Shown piece after piece: positions 17,070 to 25,577 of a stretch of DNA of 64,000 nt. Source of the stretch: DATARH01 sp036008175. GTDB lineage: Bacteria; Pseudomonadota; Alphaproteobacteria; ATCC43930; CGMCC-115725. The notes under the pieces were generated by a model. That model was not told the DNA's origin and did no database searches. It saw only the letters and a program-made list of their open reading frames with translations. The position numbers and the translations under genes were made by a program. The stretch lies in contig DASYOB010000095.1 of the NCBI GenBank assembly GCA_036008175.1, positions 1 through 64,000 of the forward strand, read 5' to 3'. Numbering within the stretch: position 1 is the first letter of the stretch; every line of letters starts with the position of its first letter.

Positions 17070-17124
17070 GTCATTGCGAGGAGCGAAGCGACGAAGGAGA
17101 TTCCTTCGCTTCGTTCGCAATGAC
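17070..17124. repeat. Palindromic intergenic repeat (GTCATTGCGA type)
   Basis: Outer arms GTCATTGCGA (17070-17079) and TCGCAATGAC (17115-17124) are perfect complements. An inner CGAAGGA/TCCTTCG stem forms the tip. This is a widespread proteobacterial type of extragenic palindrome. It sits between the glutathione transferase start and the end of the second CoA-transferase, and the stem could also act on the shared transcript. Confidence 0.75.
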
Positions 17125-17134
17125 GGGGAGCTGG

Positions 17135-18364
17135 TCAGACGACGCCTTCGGTGCGCAAGGCCTCGACCTCGGAGGCGCCGATGCCGAGCCATTCCTGCAG
17201 CACCTCGGCATTGTGTTGGCCGAGGAGCGGCGACGGCTCGACCTTGGGCGGGGCGCCGTCGAAGCGCACCGGCCAGGCCGGAACCGTCAATTTGCCGGTC
17301 GTCGGATGCTCCACCTGCTGCATGATCGCGCGCTCGCCGAGCGACGGATCGTTCAGGAGCTCGAGCGTATCGAACACCGCACCAGCCGGCACGCCGGCCG
17401 CGCCGATGATCTTCATCGCCTCTTCCTTGCTGTGCTGTCGGGTCCAGGCAGCGATGATCTCGTCGACCTCGTCGACGCGCTGGCCGCGCGCCGGCCCGGT
17501 GTCGTAGCGCTTGTCGCCGATCAAATCCTCGCGGCCGATCACCTTTAGGAGCCGGGTCCAATGCTCGGGATTGGCTCGGCTGGTGAAGACATAGACGTAA
17601 TCATTGGGGCCGCCGGGTTTGCACGGGTAGAGCGCCGAGGGCGCGAGCAGCGCGCTCGACCGGCTGCTGCCGCCGCGCAGCTGCGCCTTGCCGCTGAGCT
17701 GGGTGCGCGAAAACGGCACCCGCATGTAATGGATCATCGCGTCCTGCATTGCCACCTGCAGCCGCCGGCCCTGTCCCGTCTTCGAGCGCTTGTACAGCGC
17801 GCCCAAAATGCTGATCGCCATCAGCATGCCGGTCCCGGTGTCGCCGAAGGAGGGGCCGGGCTTGACCGGCGGCTGGTTGGCTTCGCCGGTGACGCTGGTC
17901 GGACCGCCTGCTGCTTGCGCGATCATGTCGAAGGCGAGGCTCTTCTCGTATGGGCTGCCGGTGCCGAAGCCCTTGACCTGGCAGTAGATGATGCCGGGGT
18001 TGATCTTCCTGACCTCGTCATAGCCGAGCCCCAGGCGCTCGATCGTGCCCGGCGCCATGTTCTCGATCGTGACGTCGGCCTTCTTCAGCAGCTCGCGGAC
18101 GATTTCGAGCCCGCGCGGCGATTTCAGGTTCAAGGTCAGCGATTTCTTGTTGGCGTTGAACTGGTGGAAATACCAGGGGTCGTCGTCCGGCTGGCCGGGA
18201 CGCAGCCGGCGGCCCGGATCGCCGAGGCCCGGGTTCTCGATCTTGACCACTTCGGCGCCGAGCCAGGCCAGAGACTCGGTGCAGGACGGCCCTGCCTCGA
18301 ACTGGGTGAAATCCACCACCTTGACGCCTTCGAGACAGTCGATCTCGACGCCGATATCAGCCAT
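17135..18364 (-). CDS. CaiB/BaiF family CoA-transferase (paralogue 2)
   Basis: This 409-residue family III CoA-transferase is paralogous to the one at 15064-16263. It shares VKVVDFTQFEAGPSCTE, AEVVKIENPGLGDPGRR, NANKKSLTLNLKSPRG, KPGPSFGDTGTGMLMA and the C-terminal WPVRFDGAPPKVEPSPLLG. A 13-residue insertion (LRPGQPDDDPWYFH region) and a serine-rich SGKAQLRGGSSRSS loop distinguish it. GGAGGA precedes the ATG. It is the first gene of a minus-strand cluster: CoA-transferase, GST, CoA-transferase. The acyl substrates are unknown; carnitine-, formyl- or aryl-succinate-type CoA transfer are the known options in the family. Confidence 0.9.
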   Translation of the reverse strand: MADIGVEIDCLEGVKVVDFTQFEAGPSCTESLAWLGAEVVKIENPGLGDPGRRLRPGQPDDDPWYFHQFNANKKSLTLNLKSPRGLEIVRELLKKADVTIENMAPGTIERLGLGYDEVRKINPGIIYCQVKGFGTGSPYEKSLAFDMIAQAAGGPTSVTGEANQPPVKPGPSFGDTGTGMLMAISILGALYKRSKTGQGRRLQVAMQDAMIHYMRVPFSRTQLSGKAQLRGGSSRSSALLAPSALYPCKPGGPNDYVYVFTSRANPEHWTRLLKVIGREDLIGDKRYDTGPARGQRVDEVDEIIAAWTRQHSKEEAMKIIGAAGVPAGAVFDTLELLNDPSLGERAIMQQVEHPTTGKLTVPAWPVRFDGAPPKVEPSPLLGQHNAEVLQEWLGIGASEVEALRTEGVV

Positions 18365-18442
18365 TAGCCATTCCTCCCAGGAAGCAATCTTCCCATACGG
18401 TGCTCCGGCCCGACGCCCGAACGCAAGCCGGAATCGCCACTG

Positions 18443-18724
18443 CTATTCCCACGCGCTGGCGAGGATCTCCCCGACGACCCAGCATAGCGGCACCGTGGCG
18501 CAGACCAGCCCGAGGCACAGCCCAAACCGGCTGCGCAACCGCGAGCTGACGATTAGGAGGACGGCCACGCCGAGCAGCCCCGATCCGAGCATCATCGCGA
18601 AGCCGCGGGTCAGCGCCTGGGCGGTCGGGCCGCCGCTGTTCGCCAGGATCGCGTAGCCGAGCTGCGCCAGGATCACCAGATCGAGGCAGAACACGGTCCA
18701 GGCCGCACCCCGCAGCAGCCTCAA
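18443..18724 (-). CDS. Small membrane protein with three predicted spans
   Basis: This 93-residue protein has hydrophobic stretches near residues 8-28 (AWTVFCLDLVILAQLGYAIL), 40-60 (GFAMMLGSGLLGVAVLLIV) and 68-88 (LCLGLVCATVPLCWVVGEIL), separated by short polar turns with SSRLRSRFG. The reading frame is clean and the topology is convincing. No family is recognised. It lies between the CoA-transferase and M20 peptidase genes, 24 bases from the end of the peptidase, and could be its operon partner. Confidence 0.6.
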   Translation of the reverse strand: MRLLRGAAWTVFCLDLVILAQLGYAILANSGGPTAQALTRGFAMMLGSGLLGVAVLLIVSSRLRSRFGLCLGLVCATVPLCWVVGEILASAWE

Positions 18725-18748
18725 TCGGCAGCAGCTCCGATGCCCGGC

Positions 18749-19924
18749 TCAGCCGGTCATCCGCGCCAGCCGGCGCTCGACCAGCCGGGCGAACAATGCC
18801 GCGCCATAGGGCAGCGCCACATCATTGAAATCGTAGCCCGGGTTGTGCACCTCGCAGCCGCCTTCACCGTCGCCGTTGCCGATCTGGATGTAGGCGCCGG
18901 GACAGCGCTCCAGCATGAAGGAGAAATCCTCCGACGCCATGACCAGCCCGGCCTGCCGGTTGACGTTGTCCTCGCCGACGACCTCCGCAGCCGCGTCGGC
19001 GATGAAGCGGGTCTCGTCGGCATGGTTGACGAGGGCCGGGAACAGCCGCCGGAAATCGAGGCTGGCGCTGGCGCCGAGGCCGGCGGCGACGCTCTCGGCG
19101 ATGCGGCGCATGCGCTCCTCGATCAGATCCATCGTCGTGTTGCTGAAGCAGCGCGCCGTGCCGCCCAGCAGCGCCTTCTCCGGGATGACGTTGTAGGCGT
19201 CGCCGGCATGGAACTTGGTAACGCTGATGACCGCGGTGTCGACCGGGCGGACGTTGCGCGCGACGATCGACTGCAGCGCCGTGGTGATGTGGCTGGCCAC
19301 GACGATCGGGTCGATCCCCGCCTCGGGCCGGGCGCCATGCGCGCCCCGCCCGGTGATCGCGATGTCGAAAAAGGCGCCGCCCGCCATCATCGCGCCGGGG
19401 CGGATCTGGAACTTGCCGACCGCCAGCCCTGGCCGGTTATGCATGCCGAAAATCACCTCGCACGGAAACTCGTCGAAGAGCCCGTCCTTGACCATCGCCG
19501 CGGCGCCGCCGAGCCCCTCCTCGGCCGGCTGGAAGATGAAGTGCACGGTGCCGTCGAAATTGCGCGTCTGCGCCAGGTAGCGCGCGGCGCCGAGCAGCAT
19601 CGTCGTATGCCCATCATGGCCGCAGGCGTGCATGCGGCCATCGTTCTGCGAGCGGTAATCGAAGGTGTTGGCCTCCTGGATCGGCAGCGCGTCCATGTCG
19701 GCGCGCAAGCCGATCGTGCGGGGCGAGTTGCCGACCCGCAACCGGCCGACGACGCCGGTCTTGCCGAGGCCGCGATGCACCTCGATGCCAAACCCGGCGA
19801 GCTTGTCGGCGACGAGGTCGGAGGTGCGCTGCTCCTGGAACCCGAGCTCCGGATGGGCATGGATCGCATGCCGCCATTCGGTCAGCTCGTCGTGAAATGT
19901 GCGGATGCGCTCAACAGTCTCCAT
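18749..19924 (-). CDS. M20 family amidohydrolase (hippurate hydrolase-like)
   Basis: This 391-residue protein is a zinc-dependent M20D peptidase/aminoacylase that would hydrolyse N-acyl amino acids or amides. The motifs are AHPELGFQE near the start, RADMDALPIQE near 76, CGHDGHTTMLLGAARYLA near 102, QPAEEGLGGAAAMV near 133, a dimer-domain RGAHGARPEAGIDPI segment near 187, and MASEDFSFML near 328. GGAGGGTCGGG lies upstream of the ATG. Related genes are IAA-amino acid hydrolases and N-acetyl-L,L-DAP deacetylases; substrate is not fixed by the sequence. Confidence 0.9.
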   Translation of the reverse strand: METVERIRTFHDELTEWRHAIHAHPELGFQEQRTSDLVADKLAGFGIEVHRGLGKTGVVGRLRVGNSPRTIGLRADMDALPIQEANTFDYRSQNDGRMHACGHDGHTTMLLGAARYLAQTRNFDGTVHFIFQPAEEGLGGAAAMVKDGLFDEFPCEVIFGMHNRPGLAVGKFQIRPGAMMAGGAFFDIAITGRGAHGARPEAGIDPIVVASHITTALQSIVARNVRPVDTAVISVTKFHAGDAYNVIPEKALLGGTARCFSNTTMDLIEERMRRIAESVAAGLGASASLDFRRLFPALVNHADETRFIADAAAEVVGEDNVNRQAGLVMASEDFSFMLERCPGAYIQIGNGDGEGGCEVHNPGYDFNDVALPYGAALFARLVERRLARMTG

Positions 19925-20025
19925 CGGCGCCCGACCCTCCTAAAGAGCGGCCCGCGCAATGGCGGGCCGTTGCGCGCAGGATAGCGCGGATGGAGCGAGC
20001 GCGCGATAGATTGGCGGCAGAGGTG

Positions 20026-20262
20026 CTATTCCGCCGCCTCTGCCTCCGCCTCGGATGTCGAGTAGATGTCCCTGAAGCCGAGCGCCAGCTCGGGGAAGGT
20101 CTTCAAGAACAGTCGCAAGACATCTTCGCTCGTCAGGTTGATGCTCACCTGGTATTGACCATCGAGCCTCAAGGTCTCCGGCCCGATGTTCAGATGCACA
20201 CCGTCCAATGTGTGGGCGAGCCGAGCACTCGTGCTCGGGTCCACCGAAAGACGGTGAATCAT
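20026..20262 (-). CDS. Small hypothetical protein
   Basis: This 78-residue reading frame has no signal or membrane segment and contains LNIGPETLRLDGQYQVSINL, followed by a helical TSEDVLRLFLKTFPELALGF segment and an acidic Ala/Glu tail. ATG at 20262 gives the compact form; a TTG at 20364 extends it by 34 basic residues, with no good Shine-Dalgarno at either. The regular hydrophobic pattern suggests a real gene, but no family is recognised. Confidence 0.45.
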   Translation of the reverse strand: MIHRLSVDPSTSARLAHTLDGVHLNIGPETLRLDGQYQVSINLTSEDVLRLFLKTFPELALGFRDIYSTSEAEAEAAE

Positions 20263-20479
20263 GCCGGCGGGGCGGCGCCGGCTCCGGGGGAAGATACGCA
20301 AGGGGAAATACTCCGAACTTGTCCGCAACGTACCAACCTTATGGCTGATACTGTTGTGATACAAGAGGGGCCGCCGAGATCACCTTTTAGGCGAAGCCGA
20401 CGGGCGGAAAGCGTCACCGGAACGGACGAAATCCGGCGGTTTGCACTAGGGAGCATCTGCGCCGTCCGGTGCGAAAAAG

Positions 20480-20758
20480 CTAGCCGCGATAGCCGCAGCA
20501 AAAGCGCCGGATGAAAACATCCGCATGGTCCGGCTCGACGAAATAGAAGGCGATCGCATCGTTGACGACCCCACCCCTCCCCGCGGGCGCGAAGGTCCAC
20601 CCCGCCGGGCCGCAGATCTTGTCGAGCCACACCCGCATGGTCGCGAGCTGCGCGCCGAAGCCGCCCGGCGGCACCGCCACCAGAATACGGCGGCGATAGC
20701 GCGGCTCGGGCTCTCGCCGGACTTCTCGCGTCGGGATTGCCATCGGCAAGTTCCGCAT
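20480..20758 (-). CDS. Small MRVWLD-motif protein, copy C (divergent)
   Basis: This 92-residue protein has LATMRVWLDKICGPAGW (about residues 38-54), then AIAFYFVEPDHADVFIRRF, which aligns with the MR(I/V)WLD pattern of copies at 14753 and 24075. It has a longer basic N-terminus (REVRREPEPRYRRRILVAV). An internal ATG five codons in is an alternative start. The three copies share the segment order but not neighbours. No known function. Confidence 0.55.
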   Translation of the reverse strand: MRNLPMAIPTREVRREPEPRYRRRILVAVPPGGFGAQLATMRVWLDKICGPAGWTFAPAGRGGVVNDAIAFYFVEPDHADVFIRRFCCGYRG

Positions 20759-20949
20759 TTGTTCCGCAGGCCGATTATAGCTATCGCTGCCGCTTTGTCG
20801 AGCCGAGATGCGCCCTGCTCAGCGCCCGGTCTTGCCCTTGTGCACGCGGCCCTTTGAGGCTGGGCGCTCCTTCGGCTTCGGCGTCGGCTTAACGGTGGGC
20901 CGCAGCGCGGCAAGGGCGCCGCGCCTGCTTTTGCCGGCCGCGCTCCGGG

Positions 20950-22329
20950 TCAGAGCTCCCCTTCCGCGCGCAGCATGCGCACCGTCTGCCGCATCGCCGC
21001 GACGGTGTCCTCGAGCTCCGCTTCACCATGCGTTGCCGACACGACGCCGCCCGGATGGCCGGAGAGGTCGACGCCGTGCACCATCATGCCGAGCCGCATC
21101 TTGTGCACGACCCCGGCGGCGCGGTCGCCCTTGAGGCTGGCGAGCGAGTGCTGCATCGGGTCGAACCGGGTCGGGGTGATCTGGACGCCCTCGGGATTGG
21201 TGAAGAGTTCGAGCATCGAGAAGGTGCCGTAAGCAGCCCAGGGAACCCGCTCCTCCTCGAACACCTCGTTGAGCCGCCGGCGCAATTCGTCGGTGTAACG
21301 GTTGGCCCGCTCGCAGGCGTCGGTCTCGGCGACGACGCGCAGCGCGGCGACGCCGGCCGAGGCGGAAAGCGGGTTGGCGTTGAAGGTGCCGGGATGCGCG
21401 ATCTTCTCCTTGCCCGCGCCCTTGGTGATCTTGAAATCCAACAGATCGAGGATCTCCTTGCGGCCGGCGACGGCGCCGCCCGGCAGCCCGCCGGCGAGGA
21501 TCTTCGCCAGGGTCGTCAGATCGGGGCGGATGCCATAGGCAGCCTGCGCCCCACCCGGCGACACACGGAAGCCGGTCACCACCTCGTCGAAGATCAGCAG
21601 CACGCCGTGCTCGGCAGTAAGCCGGCGCAGCGCATGCAGAAAATTCGGGTCGATCGGCAATTTGCCGCCATTGGCGCCGGTCGGCTCGAGGATCACGGCG
21701 GCGATGTCCTTGTGCTGCTCCAACAGCCGCGCCACCGCAGCCTCGTCGTTGTGATCGCACAAGAGGACGTTGCCGGCGACCGCGTCGAGGACGCCCGTCG
21801 TCGCGGTACCGTCGAAATGGTTGGTGTGGCCCGAGGTCATGTGGTCGTGCCAACCGTGGAAATGATAGTTGAAGCGGATCAGCTTCGATTTGCCGGTGAA
21901 GGCGCGGGCGAGCCGCACCGCCATCAGCGTTGCCTCGGTGCCCGACGAGGTGAAGCGAACCCGCTCGGCCGACGGAATGAGCCGCATCACCGCCTCCGCC
22001 CAGGCGATTTCGAGTTCATGGCAGGCGCCGAAATGGGTGCCGCGATCGATCTGCGCCTGCACCGCCGCGACGACCTCGGGATGGCAGTGCCCGAGCAGTA
22101 GCGCGCCGTGTCCGCCGAAATAGTCGACATAGCAGCGCCCGTCGACGTCCCATTTGCGCGGGCCCTTGGCGTGGTCGATGTAGATGCCGTAGGGCTCTAT
22201 GTAGCGGGAATCGTGGGTGATTCCGCTCGGGAACAGCGCCGCCGCCTTCTCGGCGCGCGCCGCCGAACCAGGGGTCGCGGCGCGATAGGCGGCAATGACA
22301 GGCGAATTCGTCGTCAACGTGTCGGGCAT
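20950..22329 (-). CDS. Class III aminotransferase, glutamate-1-semialdehyde aminomutase-like
   Basis: This 459-residue PLP enzyme resembles HemL-type aminomutases and related aspartate-aminotransferase-family proteins. The landmarks are VDYFGGHGALLLGHCHPEV, RFTSSGTEATLMAVRLARAF near 128, FNYHFHGWHDHM near 154, VILEPTGANGG near 214, LIFDEVVTGFRVSPGGAQ near 245, and the PLP lysine in LTTLAKILAGGLPGGAVAG near 278. It is longer than classical HemL and stands apart from haem genes, so a secondary-metabolism aminomutase or transaminase is more likely. CAGGAGAGCCGAAC precedes the ATG. Confidence 0.85.
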   Translation of the reverse strand: MPDTLTTNSPVIAAYRAATPGSAARAEKAAALFPSGITHDSRYIEPYGIYIDHAKGPRKWDVDGRCYVDYFGGHGALLLGHCHPEVVAAVQAQIDRGTHFGACHELEIAWAEAVMRLIPSAERVRFTSSGTEATLMAVRLARAFTGKSKLIRFNYHFHGWHDHMTSGHTNHFDGTATTGVLDAVAGNVLLCDHNDEAAVARLLEQHKDIAAVILEPTGANGGKLPIDPNFLHALRRLTAEHGVLLIFDEVVTGFRVSPGGAQAAYGIRPDLTTLAKILAGGLPGGAVAGRKEILDLLDFKITKGAGKEKIAHPGTFNANPLSASAGVAALRVVAETDACERANRYTDELRRRLNEVFEEERVPWAAYGTFSMLELFTNPEGVQITPTRFDPMQHSLASLKGDRAAGVVHKMRLGMMVHGVDLSGHPGGVVSATHGEAELEDTVAAMRQTVRMLRAEGEL

Positions 22330-22483
22330 GTTCGGCTCTCCTGTGGCTGCGCTGTTTTAGGCCGAGCGCGCGCCTCGGCCAAGCGGCTTGGCTTGGCGCA
22401 GACTCGCTCCCGGCCTTGGAAGCGGGAATCTACCCGCCAACAGGAGCAATTCCGCTAGAGTTCGGACCAACGGGGAGAGGGCG

Positions 22484-23335
22484 ATGGCACATCCGTATGT
22501 GAACGACCTGCGCGCGCGTTTTGGCCTCGATCTCGACCTCGGCCTGGAAGAAGGCGTCGAGATGCCTTACGAGCCCTGGCTACGCCAAATGCTGGTGCGG
22601 CGGACGCATCGCCGCTACCTCGACCAGCCGGTTTCGGATGCGATCGTGCGGCTGCTGCTCGCCTCGGCGTTCGCGGCTTCCTCGAAATCGGATTTCCAGC
22701 AGGCCTCGGTCATCTGGGTCAAGGACCCCGACCGCCGCGAGCGGCTCGGCGTGCTGTTTCCGGACATGCCCTGGATCGGCACGGCGCCGGTCTTTCTTGT
22801 CTTTCTCGGCGACGCGCGGCGGCTCGACCGGATTGGCGAGTTGCGCGGCCACGACCTCAACAACGCCACCCTGGAGGGTTTTTTCAACGCCGCGATCGAC
22901 GGCGCGCTCGCCTTGCAGACCTGCATTCTCGTCGCCGAGACAATCGGGCTTGGCACCTGCCCGATCAGCGTGCTGCGCAACCGGATCGCCGATGTCGAAA
23001 AGATCCTGGAATTACCCGACAAGGTTTTTCCGGTCGCCGGGCTTTGCCTCGGCTATCCCGATCAGCCCGGCTTCGTCAGCATGCGCCTGCCCTTGGACGC
23101 GACGGTGCATATCGACCGCTACGACGATTCACGGCTGGCCGCAGCGGTTGACGCTTACGACAAGCGGCGCGACGCGCGGTTTTCGATCCGCGACAAGCAG
23201 CGCGACCCGCAGCGCTTCGGCACTGCCGAATTCTACGGCTGGTCCGAGGACAAGGCGCGGCAGGCAACGGTTCCCGACGGGGTGGGTTTTGCCGCTTGGC
23301 TCAAGGCGCACGGCTTCAGTTTGGACAAGCCATAG
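22484..23335 (+). CDS. Nitroreductase family protein (paralogue 2)
   Basis: This 283-residue protein is paralogous to the gene at 11105-11944. Shared elements include WLRQMLVRRTHRRYLDQPV, ASSKSDFQQASVIWV, FPDMPWIGTAPVFLVFLGDARRL, DKVFPVAGLCLGYP and FYGWSEDKARQA near the C-terminus. It is a predicted FMN-dependent oxidoreductase. The ATG follows GGGGAGAGG. It is divergent from the class III aminotransferase, with 154 bases between. The long N- and C-terminal extensions relative to the minimal nitroreductase fold mark both copies as one subfamily. Confidence 0.85.
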   Translation: MAHPYVNDLRARFGLDLDLGLEEGVEMPYEPWLRQMLVRRTHRRYLDQPVSDAIVRLLLASAFAASSKSDFQQASVIWVKDPDRRERLGVLFPDMPWIGTAPVFLVFLGDARRLDRIGELRGHDLNNATLEGFFNAAIDGALALQTCILVAETIGLGTCPISVLRNRIADVEKILELPDKVFPVAGLCLGYPDQPGFVSMRLPLDATVHIDRYDDSRLAAAVDAYDKRRDARFSIRDKQRDPQRFGTAEFYGWSEDKARQATVPDGVGFAAWLKAHGFSLDKP

Positions 23336-23392
23336 CAAAGCTCAGCGCAAGGCTCACGCATCGACCGCCACGGAGCGCGGGTATTCGTCAAT

Positions 23393-23773
23393 CTAGTGGA
23401 GTCGCTTTTCTTGAGGCGCCGGCTCGGAAGCACGCTCCGGATGGGTCGGCTGGGCCAGGCAGTGACCCAGAAACGCCGAGGCCAGCAAGCACCGCCGCAC
23501 AAGCGTCAGCATCTGGGCGAGGTCGGCCGGCACCCGAGGAAGATCCTCTATCAAGCGCAGCGCACTCTCATCGTTATGCTCGCGCGCGAGTTTGTCGAGG
23601 CGCCTGAGTAGCGCTTGATCCTCTTTTTTAACCTTTGCGAGATTGGCCAGTGCCGTCCTACCGAAATCCGGCGAATTCTGACTTAGGATCTGCGTCGCGA
23701 AGATACTGAAGTTGTTGACAAGGACTCCCAGCTTCTCGCGTTCCGGGGTGGTCAAGATGATCGATGACGTCAT
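23393..23773 (-). CDS. Hypothetical helical protein
   Basis: This 126-residue protein has a Lys/Glu/Leu-rich predicted alpha-helical middle (FGRTALANLAKVKKEDQALL, LDKLAREHNDESALRLI). It ends in a hydrophobic MLTLVRRCLLASAFLGHCLA segment that could be a membrane anchor, then a charged tail. No recognised family. It is convergent with the second nitroreductase. Confidence 0.45.
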   Translation of the reverse strand: MTSSIILTTPEREKLGVLVNNFSIFATQILSQNSPDFGRTALANLAKVKKEDQALLRRLDKLAREHNDESALRLIEDLPRVPADLAQMLTLVRRCLLASAFLGHCLAQPTHPERASEPAPQEKRLH

Positions 23774-24074
23774 GTGGCCGGACCTGGAAGTATAAAAATG
23801 CGGCCGCTGGTCGCGATCAAGCTAACACCGAGGTTCTGGCAAGGTGCCTAAAAAATCGAGCGGTTTTTAGCTGTTAATAATTGGTTGGGCTTGCCGGCAA
23901 CCAGTGAACGGAACCGGGTCCACCGTTCCGTTAGCATCCGGGGCAGTCGCTGGGTTCAGGCACTTCTCGAAATCGACTAAAACCAGAACATTCGGCGCTC
24001 GGACGCGCCGTTAATGATTCGACATCCGGCTACCCGCGGCGCACGATTTAGGTGCGGGGGGATGGAGAGAATCC
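23774..24074. other. 301-nt gene-free stretch with an 8-bp inverted repeat
   Basis: No gene is seen. AACGGAAC (23907-23914) and GTTCCGTT (23925-23932) form a perfect 8-bp inverted repeat without a U-tract. The AT-rich segment around 23850-23875 may contain promoter elements. The end leads into the Shine-Dalgarno sequence GGAGAGAATCC of the gene at 24075. Confidence 0.4.
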
Positions 24075-24308
24075 ATGCCGCATCTCGTCCTGGTTGAGGT
24101 CACGAAAACCGACTTCTTGGATCGAATGGCCACGATGCGAATCTGGCTCGATCACAAAAGATGGGAGCCGGAGGTTTTCCGCTTCACCCCGGATGCCGAA
24201 TTGATGGTGTTCGAGGTCGAATTCAAAGCGGAAAGTGAGGCGTCGAGTTTCGCCGACGCATTCGGCGGCCGGATGCTCGGCGCCCCGACCGCCCTGTCGA
24301 ACGCATAA
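24075..24308 (+). CDS. Small MRIWLD-motif protein, copy B
   Basis: This 77-residue protein has RMATMRIWLDHKRWEPEVF (about residues 17-35) followed by FEVEFKAESEASSFADAFGGR, closely matching copy A at 14753-15082. GGAGAGAATCC precedes the ATG. The compact form here probably represents the whole conserved domain. No function is known; the consistent Trp, Leu-Asp and Glu-Pro positions suggest a small binding domain rather than an enzyme. Confidence 0.65.
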   Translation: MPHLVLVEVTKTDFLDRMATMRIWLDHKRWEPEVFRFTPDAELMVFEVEFKAESEASSFADAFGGRMLGAPTALSNA

Positions 24309-24437
24309 TCTCCGAATGCGTAATCTCGACGCGCATCGCACGCCGGCCAAAACGGAACCTGCCGGCCTCGTGACGGGTTTGGCCTGAGCACACTGCCAGC
24401 GCCGCCACGGGTCGAGGCGGCGGGCGAGGCCCGGGAC

Positions 24438-25541
24438 ATGCCTGACACTGCGCCCCTACCCCCGCAAATCGAGCTGGGATCGTCCGACATCGGAACCCCG
24501 GCCAAGCTGCGTACAATCTTTCTCGGCGGTCTCTTCCTCCTCGCGGCACTTGGCGCCTGCTATAGCGCCGCCGAGATCATTCTGCCGATCGTGCTCGGCA
24601 TCGTCCTCAGCCTGGTATTTCAGCCGGTGCTGCGGGTCCTGCTGCGGATCGGCCTGCCGCGCATGCTGGCCTCGCTCGTCATCGTCCTGTCGCTGGTCGC
24701 GCTGTTCGTCGCTATCGGTCTGCTGCTGTCAGGTCCGTTGACAACCTGGATCGGCAAGCTGCCACAGATGCTCCCGCGAATGCAGGAGCGGCTCAGCTTC
24801 TTGAACGGGCCAGTCAGGTCGATGCAGCGGGCGCTCGAGCATATCGAAAACCTCGCGCCCGGCGGCAGTCCCGGCGCCGGGGCGAAGCCGGTCGCGGTGC
24901 AGAGCACTTCACTGCCGCAACAAGTCCTTGCACAAATTCGCACTGTCGCCGCCGGCGGCTTCGAGACCCTGCTGGTGATGTTTTTTGTCCTCGTCTCCGG
25001 CGAGACTTTTCTGCGGCGGCTGGTCGAGATCCTGCCGCGCTTCGAGGACAAGCGCCGCGCGGTCGATATCTCGCAGCAGATCGAGCACGACATCTCGATC
25101 TATCTCGGCACGATCACGATGATGAATACGCTGGTCGGCATCGCCGTCGGCAGCATGGCCTGGCTCGTTGGCCTCGGCGACCCGCTGCTCTGGGGCACCT
25201 TCGCCTTCCTGTTTAACTACGTCCCGATCCTCGGGCCGACCGCCGGGGTGATCATCTTCTTCGTCGCCGGGCTGGTGACCCTCGACCCGTTATGGGCGGC
25301 GTTTCTGCCGGCCCTCCTGTACCTGATGATCCATGTCGCGGAGGGCGAGACGGTCACACCGATGCTGCTGGCCAGCCGCTTCACCGTGAACCCGGTGCTG
25401 ATCATGGTCGGCATCATCTTCTGGTACTGGATGTGGGGGGTGTGCGGTGCGGTGCTGTCGACCCCGATGCTGGCGATGACCAAGATCGTCTGCGACCGCA
25501 TCGACGGCCTGAAGCCGGTCGGCCACTTCATCGGCGGCTGA
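24438..25541 (+). CDS. AI-2E family transporter
   Basis: This 367-residue membrane protein is of the PF01594 (AI-2E transporter, formerly UPF0118) family. Membrane segments begin at about residue 31 (LFLLAALGACYSAAEIILPI), with further pairs near 60-95, a soluble central part at about 95-190, and a cluster of spans from 195 to the end. The signatures VGIAVGSMAWLVGLGDPLLWG, FLFNYVPILGPTAG and FWYWMWGVCGAVLSTPMLA are typical of the family. Members export diverse small molecules; the quorum-sensing substrate implied by the name is established for very few. Confidence 0.9.
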   Translation: MPDTAPLPPQIELGSSDIGTPAKLRTIFLGGLFLLAALGACYSAAEIILPIVLGIVLSLVFQPVLRVLLRIGLPRMLASLVIVLSLVALFVAIGLLLSGPLTTWIGKLPQMLPRMQERLSFLNGPVRSMQRALEHIENLAPGGSPGAGAKPVAVQSTSLPQQVLAQIRTVAAGGFETLLVMFFVLVSGETFLRRLVEILPRFEDKRRAVDISQQIEHDISIYLGTITMMNTLVGIAVGSMAWLVGLGDPLLWGTFAFLFNYVPILGPTAGVIIFFVAGLVTLDPLWAAFLPALLYLMIHVAEGETVTPMLLASRFTVNPVLIMVGIIFWYWMWGVCGAVLSTPMLAMTKIVCDRIDGLKPVGHFIGG

Positions 25542-25577
25542 CCGAATAGCCTCTGGGGTTATCAGAACACAGCGAGT

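Noticed and set aside
20817..20949. Possible Lys/Arg-rich short ORF on the minus strand after the class III aminotransferase
   Set aside because: No start codon with a Shine-Dalgarno sequence in frame; likely read-through tail of the aminotransferase region.
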